Shown here: one piece after another, positions 59,296 to 64,000 of the stretch
How positions within the stretch are numbered: the stretch's first letter is position 1
Layout of the letters: each line of letters starts with the position of its first letter
NCBI RefSeq assembly: GCF_035943815.1
Contig: NZ_DASZBU010000005.1
Coordinates: 319,563 to 383,562 of the forward strand
Length of the DNA stretch: 64,000 bases
DNA from: Frateuria_A sp035943815
GTDB taxonomy: Bacteria; Pseudomonadota; Gammaproteobacteria; Xanthomonadales; Rhodanobacteraceae
Direction of reading: 5' to 3'
Notes under the pieces: generated by a model
Database searches by the model: none
What the model was told of the DNA's origin: nothing
The model's input: the letters and a program-made list of their open reading frames with translations, nothing else
Translations under genes and position numbers: made by a program

Positions 59296-60381
59296 TCAGG
59301 GGTTGTTGACCTTGTCCACCGACAGCGTGGTCTGGTAAATCAGGCCCGACAGCGGCAGCAACTGGCTCAGCACGCGGTTCCACTTGGTGATGCCCGAAGC
59401 CCCGACGAACACCACGTCGCCCGGCTCCACCTTGAAGTTGTCCGCCAATGCGAAGGCGGCCGGTGAGCGCGCGTTGAGATGGAACACCTCCGCCGGCGTC
59501 TGGCTGAGCTTCTGCGAGCCGCGAATCACGTACACGGAGTTGCCGGAGGCGGTCACCTGGCTGAGGCCGCCGGCGCGGCCCAGCGCCTGGGTCAGGGTCA
59601 TGTCGGCGGTCTTGAAGGTGAACGCCTGCGGGCGCATCACCTCGCCCATCACATAGACCTCCTTGTTGTCGTTGTAGGGCAGGAACACCTTGTCGCCGGG
59701 CTTGAGGTAGATCGACTGGTTGCCCTCGGCCTGGTTGAGCTGGGTCAGGTCCAGCTTGTAGGTCTTGCCGTCGCGGGTCAGGGTCAGGCCCGACAGGTCG
59801 GCCTGTTGCGTATCGATGCCGGCGGCGCCGATCGCCTGCGACAGGGTCAGTGGCACGGCGTTGATCACCTGCGCATCGGCGTGCAGGAACGCACCCTCCA
59901 GCGTGATGCGGTGGCTGCCGTAGCCGACCACGCTCACGTCCACCTGCGGCTGGCGCACGAAGCTGCCGAGCTTCTTGGTGAGCAGCTGGCGCAGCTCCTC
60001 GATGGTCAGCCCGGCTGCCTTGATCGTGCCGGCATACGGATAGAACAGCGTGCCGTCAGGGCGCACCAGGCGACCGTTGGCGACCGTCTGCTGCTGTGAG
60101 CCGGCCGGAGAGGTCAGCTCGGGATGGTCCCACACGGTGATGTAGAGCGTGTCACCCGAGCCGATGCGGTAGTCCTCCGGCTGATAGGAGAGCAGTTCCT
60201 GCGGGATCGCATCAGCCTGCGCCTGGCCGTTCTCCACCAGCTCGGGCGTGATCTGCACCAGCTTTACGTGGCTGTCCTCGCGCTGCAGCGCGCCCTCGTC
60301 CATGCGCTGGCCGGGCACGATCGCGCAGCCGTTCAATACGAGCGCGAAAAGAAGGGTGGCTACTGCGGGTAGCGTTTTCAT
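59296..60381 (-). CDS. wza: Polysaccharide export outer-membrane lipoprotein (Wza/GumB family)
   Basis: The 361-aa protein has a signal with the cysteine at residue 19 (VLNGCAIVPG, like the Wza CxxxPG start; Asn at -2 is unusual). The PES domain has YRIGSGDTLYITVWDHPEL. SLBB domains follow (GLTIEELRQLLTKKLG, then VYVMGEVMRPQAF), and an amphipathic C-terminal helix (WNRVLSQLLPLSGLIYQ) matches the alpha-barrel that crosses the outer membrane. It exports capsule or exopolysaccharide with Wzc. It is divergent from wzb-wzc here instead of leading them. A GGAGAAAGGA site precedes the ATG. Confidence 0.94.
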   Translation of the reverse strand: MKTLPAVATLLFALVLNGCAIVPGQRMDEGALQREDSHVKLVQITPELVENGQAQADAIPQELLSYQPEDYRIGSGDTLYITVWDHPELTSPAGSQQQTVANGRLVRPDGTLFYPYAGTIKAAGLTIEELRQLLTKKLGSFVRQPQVDVSVVGYGSHRITLEGAFLHADAQVINAVPLTLSQAIGAAGIDTQQADLSGLTLTRDGKTYKLDLTQLNQAEGNQSIYLKPGDKVFLPYNDNKEVYVMGEVMRPQAFTFKTADMTLTQALGRAGGLSQVTASGNSVYVIRGSQKLSQTPAEVFHLNARSPAAFALADNFKVEPGDVVFVGASGITKWNRVLSQLLPLSGLIYQTTLSVDKVNNP

Positions 60382-60471
60382 ATTGCGTCCTTTCTCCAGG
60401 GGCCGTCGTTGATAATCGTGACGTTTAAATGAACGAGTACGCCACGCCTACCCGTGACATGCCGTATTTGG

Positions 60472-60735
60472 CTAATGGCGGTGGGTTATGTGGTTGCTCG
60501 TTTCGATGCTTTTGGCCGGCCCCGCCTGAGGCGCCAGCGTCGGCATCGCGGTGATGCCGGGGACACCGCGGCCGGCGATGCCACCCAGCAGCGCGGCCGG
60601 ATTGGTGTCGGTCTGCGCAGGCGCCAGATGGGTCGCTGCTGACGGCGCGACCATGCCGCGTGAAACCTTGTGTGCCAACGCCTGGCCGGCGACGAGTACG
60701 CCGGCGAGGGAGAGTGCGAGCTTCAGGATCTTCAT
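60472..60735 (-). CDS. Small secreted protein of unknown function
   Basis: The 87-aa frame begins with a clear Sec signal peptide (MKILKLALSLAGVLVAGQALA, read as two parts; cleavage near residue 21). The mature peptide is low in complexity, rich in Ala, Pro, Gly and Thr, and ends in a His-rich tail. A G-rich element lies before the ATG. It precedes wza on the same strand by 90 bp and may share its control. The signal peptide supports it; no family is known. Confidence 0.55.
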   Translation of the reverse strand: MKILKLALSLAGVLVAGQALAHKVSRGMVAPSAATHLAPAQTDTNPAALLGGIAGRGVPGITAMPTLAPQAGPAKSIETSNHITHRH

Positions 60736-61044
60736 GATGTAGGCCCCCCGAAAGTGGACTGTTGCGAAGCGGGCTCGACGACTCTAGCGCGAGGGTTCGT
60801 GAATGGAGCGAGAAAGCGGGGTCTGCGAGTTGGCTATTTGGGGGGGCGCTGCAGCGTGAAGAAAAGATCTATCGACCGCGGCATTTTCTTCACGTAAATG
60901 AAGGCAATGTCCAACATGATTTTTTCACAGAACAGGAGATTAGACTTCCGGCTTCTTTCCCGCCCGGTTCGGCGTCATCGACGCGTGGATCGATGCGGGA
61001 TGCGGCAGGGCCGCAGTCCTTTGGGTTTCCGGAGCGTGTGATTC
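60736..61044. other. 309-bp divergent regulatory gap upstream of wzb-wzc
   Basis: The region is markedly more AT-rich than its surroundings between about 60860 and 60955. It contains the inverted repeat described separately and no gene. Promoters for wzb-wzc-ugd and for the minus-strand small secreted protein must lie here. Confidence 0.6.
60855..60894. promoter_or_regulatory. Long inverted repeat upstream of the exopolysaccharide genes
   Basis: CGTGAAGAAAA (60855-60865) and TTTTCTTCACG (60884-60894) are perfect 11-bp arms around 18 bp. It could be a regulator-binding site, or an RNA hairpin in the wzb leader about 150 nt before the start codon. Confidence 0.5.
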
Positions 61045-61479
61045 GTGTTCAACAGCATCCTGGTGGTCTGTCTTGGCAACGTGTGCCGCAGCCCGGTGGC
61101 GGAGTTCCTGTTCCGCCGCGAACTGGGCGAGCGCGACATCCGCGTCAGCAGCGCCGGACTTGGTGCACTGGTGGGGAGGCCCATGGACGAGAACGCCATC
61201 GAGCTGCTCAAGGACGACGGCATCGATGCGAGCGAGCACCGGGCGCGGCAGCTCGAGCCGTCGATGCTCCGCGATGCGGATCTGATTCTCACGATGGAAC
61301 GCCGCCAACTGAACTCGGTTGTCAGGCTCGCCCCCGAGGCCAGCGGCAAGGTGTTCCTGTTCGACAAATGGCACGACGGCGGCGACGTGCCGGACCCTTA
61401 TCGATGTTCGCGCCGCGTGTTCAAGCAAGTACACGACTCAATCGAACGTGGCGTCGGCAGTTGGCTGCGCTACTTGTAA
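61045..61479 (+). CDS. wzb: Low-molecular-weight protein tyrosine phosphatase (Wzb type)
   Basis: The 144-aa protein starts at GTG. It has the catalytic P-loop VVCLGNVCRSPVAE (Cx5R with the nucleophilic cysteine at residue 9) and the general-acid aspartate in DPYR near residue 117. It dephosphorylates the tyrosine tail of Wzc, whose gene follows 25 bp downstream, and so controls polymer export. Confidence 0.95.
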   Translation: MFNSILVVCLGNVCRSPVAEFLFRRELGERDIRVSSAGLGALVGRPMDENAIELLKDDGIDASEHRARQLEPSMLRDADLILTMERRQLNSVVRLAPEASGKVFLFDKWHDGGDVPDPYRCSRRVFKQVHDSIERGVGSWLRYL

Positions 61480-61504
61480 ACCCCTCCAGCCTAGGAACAG
61501 GGCT

Positions 61505-63721
61505 ATGACGACCAAACAGAGTTTCCCGTCCTCACCGCGCCGCGATGACGACATCGACCTGCATGCACTGCTGGGCACGCTGCTCGACCACAAGTGGTTG
61601 ATCGCCGGCGTCACGGCGGTGTTCTTCGCCATCAGCGTGCTGTACGCGGTGTTGGCGACGCCGATCTACGAATCCACCGCCACCGTGCAGGTGGAGCAGA
61701 AGGTTCCCAGCCTCCCGGGCCTGGACGACCTCACCCAGACGCTGGGTGCCTCCACCTCGCAGGCCACCACCGAGATCGCCCTGATCACTTCGCGCACGGT
61801 GATCGGGCAGGCGGTGAACAATCTCAAGCTGGACATCACCGTGGAACCGGAGCGGTTCCCGGTGATCGGCGGCTACATGTCGCGGCACTACAACCCGCAG
61901 ATGCCTGGCGACGTGGCGCCGCCCTTCCTGGGCATGGACGGCTATGACTGGGGCGGCTCGCAGCTGGACGTCTTCCAGCTCGACGTTCCCTCGGCGCTGC
62001 TGGACAAGCAGCTGCACGTGGTCGCCGGCCAACATGGCGCCTACACGCTCACCGACGACGATGGCAACACGCTGCTGCAGGGCCGCGTCGGGCAGTCGTC
62101 CACCGGCAACGGCATCACCATGCAGGTGCAGTCGCTGCACGCCAACCCCGGCATGGTGTTCGACGTGGCGCGGCATTCGCACCTGAACACCATTGCCTCG
62201 CTGCAGAAGGCGGTGCAGGCGGTCGAGGCGGCCAAGGACTCGGGCATCATCACGCTGACCTACGACAATCCCGACCCGGCGCTGGCCACCCAGCTGCTGG
62301 ACCAGATCAGCACGCTGTACGTACAGCAGAACGTGGACCGCAACTCCGCCGAAGCGGCCAACAGCCTGAAGTTCGTCCGCGAACAGCTGCCCAAGGTCAA
62401 GATGGACCTGGAGAAGGCGACCGCCGCACTGAACGCCTTCCAGATGCGCGCGCACTCGGTGGACATCAGCATGCAGACCAAGGGCCTGCTGGACCAGACC
62501 GTGGCGCTGGATACGCAGATCGAAAACCTGCGCATGCAGATGGCCGACGTCGAGCGCAAGTTCACCTCCAACCATCCCACCTATCAGGCGCTCGCCGCGC
62601 AGATCGGCCAGCTGCAGGGCAAGAAGAACGCGCTGGAGAAGCAGGTCGGCCACCTGCCCGACACGCAGCAGGAACTCCTGCGCCTTACCCGCGACGTGCA
62701 GGTCAGCAACGAGACCTACACCAACCTGCTCAACCAGGCGCAGCAGCTTGACATCGCACGCGCAGGCACGGTCGGCAACGTGCGCGTGGTCGATGCGGCG
62801 GCTACCAACACCAACAAGCCGGTGTGGCCGCCCAAGATGATCGTTGTGCTGTGCGGCACCATGCTCGGTGGACTGCTGGCGCTCGCCTTCATCTTCATCC
62901 GCCAGCTGCTCAACCGCGGCGTCGAAGACCTGGCCGCCATCGAACACGTCGGCCTGCCGGTATATGCCTGCGTTCCGCTGTCGGCTGCCGAGCGGGAGAT
63001 CTCCTCGCATGGCGGCAAGGTGCGGCGAGGCGCCTACGCCCAACGCCTGCTGGCGCAGAGTGCGCCCGACGACCTGGCGGTGGAGGCATTGCGCAGCCTG
63101 CGTACCAGCCTGCACTTCGCCCGCCTGGAGGCCAAGAACAACCTGCTGATGATCTCCAGCCCCGGTCCGTCGGCGGGCAAGACCTTCGTCGGCGCCAACC
63201 TTGCGGCGGTGATCGCGCAGGCCGGCCAGCGCGTGCTGTTGATCGACGCGGACATGCGCAAGGGCGCGCTGCACACGGTGCTCGGCGGCCGGCCCGAACA
63301 GGGCCTGTCCGAGCTGATCTCCGGGCAGATCGGCCTGTCCGAGGCGGTGCGCACGGTGGAGGGGGCGAGCAACCTCTACTTCGTCGCGCGCGGCAAAGTG
63401 CCGCCGAACCCCTCCGAGCTGCTGATGCATGCGCACTTCACCGCGTTGCTGGAGAAGCTCAAGCCGCGCTTCGACCTGATCATCATCGACACGCCGCCGG
63501 TGCTGGCGGTGACCGATGCGGCCGTGATCGGCCACCACGTCGGCACCAGCCTCATGGTGGTGCGTTTCGGCGTGAACCAGGCGCGCGAGATCGCGCTTGC
63601 CAAGCAGCGCTTCGAGCAGAACGGCGTGCCGGTCAAGGGCGCGATCTTCAACGCGGTCGAGAAGCGCAGCGCGGGCTACTACGCCTATGCGTACTACGAG
63701 TACGCCGGTGCCAAGGCCTGA
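61505..63721 (+). CDS. wzc: Polysaccharide co-polymerase and tyrosine autokinase (Wzc type)
   Basis: The 738-aa protein has a Wzz-like N-terminus (DDDIDLHALLGTLLDHKWLI, helix about 30-52), a large periplasmic coiled-coil region and a second helix (about 440-463, with the preceding WPPKM motif). The kinase domain has Walker A SSPGPSAGKTFVGANLA, A' VLLIDADMRKG and Walker B LIIIDTPPVLAVTD. The tail ends in a tyrosine cluster (GYYAYAYYEY) that is autophosphorylated. It governs chain length and export with Wza. The ATG at 61505 follows wzb by 25 bp. Confidence 0.96.
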   Translation: MTTKQSFPSSPRRDDDIDLHALLGTLLDHKWLIAGVTAVFFAISVLYAVLATPIYESTATVQVEQKVPSLPGLDDLTQTLGASTSQATTEIALITSRTVIGQAVNNLKLDITVEPERFPVIGGYMSRHYNPQMPGDVAPPFLGMDGYDWGGSQLDVFQLDVPSALLDKQLHVVAGQHGAYTLTDDDGNTLLQGRVGQSSTGNGITMQVQSLHANPGMVFDVARHSHLNTIASLQKAVQAVEAAKDSGIITLTYDNPDPALATQLLDQISTLYVQQNVDRNSAEAANSLKFVREQLPKVKMDLEKATAALNAFQMRAHSVDISMQTKGLLDQTVALDTQIENLRMQMADVERKFTSNHPTYQALAAQIGQLQGKKNALEKQVGHLPDTQQELLRLTRDVQVSNETYTNLLNQAQQLDIARAGTVGNVRVVDAAATNTNKPVWPPKMIVVLCGTMLGGLLALAFIFIRQLLNRGVEDLAAIEHVGLPVYACVPLSAAEREISSHGGKVRRGAYAQRLLAQSAPDDLAVEALRSLRTSLHFARLEAKNNLLMISSPGPSAGKTFVGANLAAVIAQAGQRVLLIDADMRKGALHTVLGGRPEQGLSELISGQIGLSEAVRTVEGASNLYFVARGKVPPNPSELLMHAHFTALLEKLKPRFDLIIIDTPPVLAVTDAAVIGHHVGTSLMVVRFGVNQAREIALAKQRFEQNGVPVKGAIFNAVEKRSAGYYAYAYYEYAGAKA

Positions 63722-63757
63722 TCCGAAGCTCACGCATACCAAGCAAAGGGAAATCGC

Positions 63758-64000
63758 ATGACACTGAAAGTCACGCTCTTCGGCACCGGCTACGTCGGCC
63801 TGGTCACGGGCACCTGCCTGGCGGAGATGGGCAACCACGTATTGTGCGTGGACGTGGATACGGCCAAGGTCTCACGCCTGAAGCAGGGCGAGGTGCCGAT
63901 CTTCGAGCCGGGCCTGGCGCCGATGGTCAAACGCAACTTCGCGGGCGGCCGGCTCGATTTCACGACCGATGCCGCCGCCGGCATCGCCCACGGCGAGGTG
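63758..64000 (+). CDS. ugd: UDP-glucose 6-dehydrogenase (N-terminal part; cut by window edge)
   Basis: The first 81 codons read TLKVTLFGTGYVGLVTGTCL, the GxGxxG NAD-binding motif of UDP-glucose/GDP-mannose dehydrogenases, followed by VLCVDVDTAKV and the FEPGL block. It oxidises UDP-glucose to UDP-glucuronate, a precursor for acidic exopolysaccharide. It follows wzc by 36 bp with AAAGGGAAA upstream, so glucuronate supply and export are probably co-expressed. Confidence 0.95.
   Translation, partial: MTLKVTLFGTGYVGLVTGTCLAEMGNHVLCVDVDTAKVSRLKQGEVPIFEPGLAPMVKRNFAGGRLDFTTDAAAGIAHGEV

Noticed and set aside
61532..63838. 768-codon frame antisense to wzc
   Set aside because: It mirrors the wzc codons and shows no family motif.

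Overview
The window is GC-rich chromosomal DNA, densely packed with genes whose starts and stops often overlap by 1-4 bp. Several blocks point to a gammaproteobacterium of the Xanthomonadales (Lysobacterales), most likely the Rhodanobacter/Dyella/Frateuria group. These are the pilMNOPQ operon divergent from a class A penicillin-binding protein, rpoZ-spoT-ridA-recG, an mla operon near gmk, type B L31 next to gltA, and a MoxR/Bat operon. This placement is inferred from gene order and protein character, with no database search. I saw no tRNA, rRNA, CRISPR array, prophage or insertion sequence.

Layout. 1-4580: housekeeping genes (a DUF1631 protein cut by the left edge, hemW, rdgB, rph, and the divergent yicC). 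4918-15134: an ECF sigma factor / ChrR anti-sigma pair, a divergent eight-gene lipid operon and a convergent photolyase. The lipid operon encodes a desaturase, a flavoprotein, DUF1365, a CFA synthase, DUF2878, DUF1295, a second CFA-type methyltransferase and a lipocalin. 15346-20439: gmk, then mlaFEDCB with convergent mlaA. 20561-28951: rpoZ, spoT, ridA, recG, a nucleoside hydrolase, rpmE2 and gltA. 28977-37746: a conserved protein of unknown function, mrcA and pilMNOPQ. 37870-44829: a MoxR-DUF58-DUF4381-VWA-VWA/TPR-BatD operon. 44816-49285: macro-domain deacetylase, MarR regulator, a secreted unknown, M28 peptidase, mscL and an FAH-family hydrolase. 49732-54314: a MacAB-like ABC transport operon. 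54364-59094: AtoE-type transporter, DMT exporter, VOC protein, a shortened Ada and a Rieske protein. 59296-64000: start of an exopolysaccharide locus (wza, a small secreted protein, wzb, wzc, ugd).

The most interesting system is the ECF/ChrR lipid and photolyase module. The same bipartite promoter, GNATCC-N16-CGTAWW (equivalently ATCC-N18-TA), lies before all three transcription units: the sigma gene, the desaturase-led operon and the photolyase. The ChrR protein keeps every metal ligand and both distal cysteines at the spacing known from Rhodobacter ChrR. This predicts a self-activating singlet-oxygen (photo-oxidative) regulon. It would repair DNA through the photolyase and remodel membrane lipids through two distinct methyltransferases, a desaturase, a flavoprotein, three DUF proteins and an outer-membrane lipocalin. 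Methylated, cyclopropane or furan fatty acids are the likely products, but the chemistry is inferred.

Other points of note are an MlaD with a complete tandem duplication of its MCE unit, a BatB-like protein that has lost its MIDAS aspartate, an Ada protein without its zinc/methyl-phosphotriester domain, a remnant resembling an isochorismatase start after spoT, and inverted repeats upstream of gltA, of the MacAB-like operon and of the exopolysaccharide genes.
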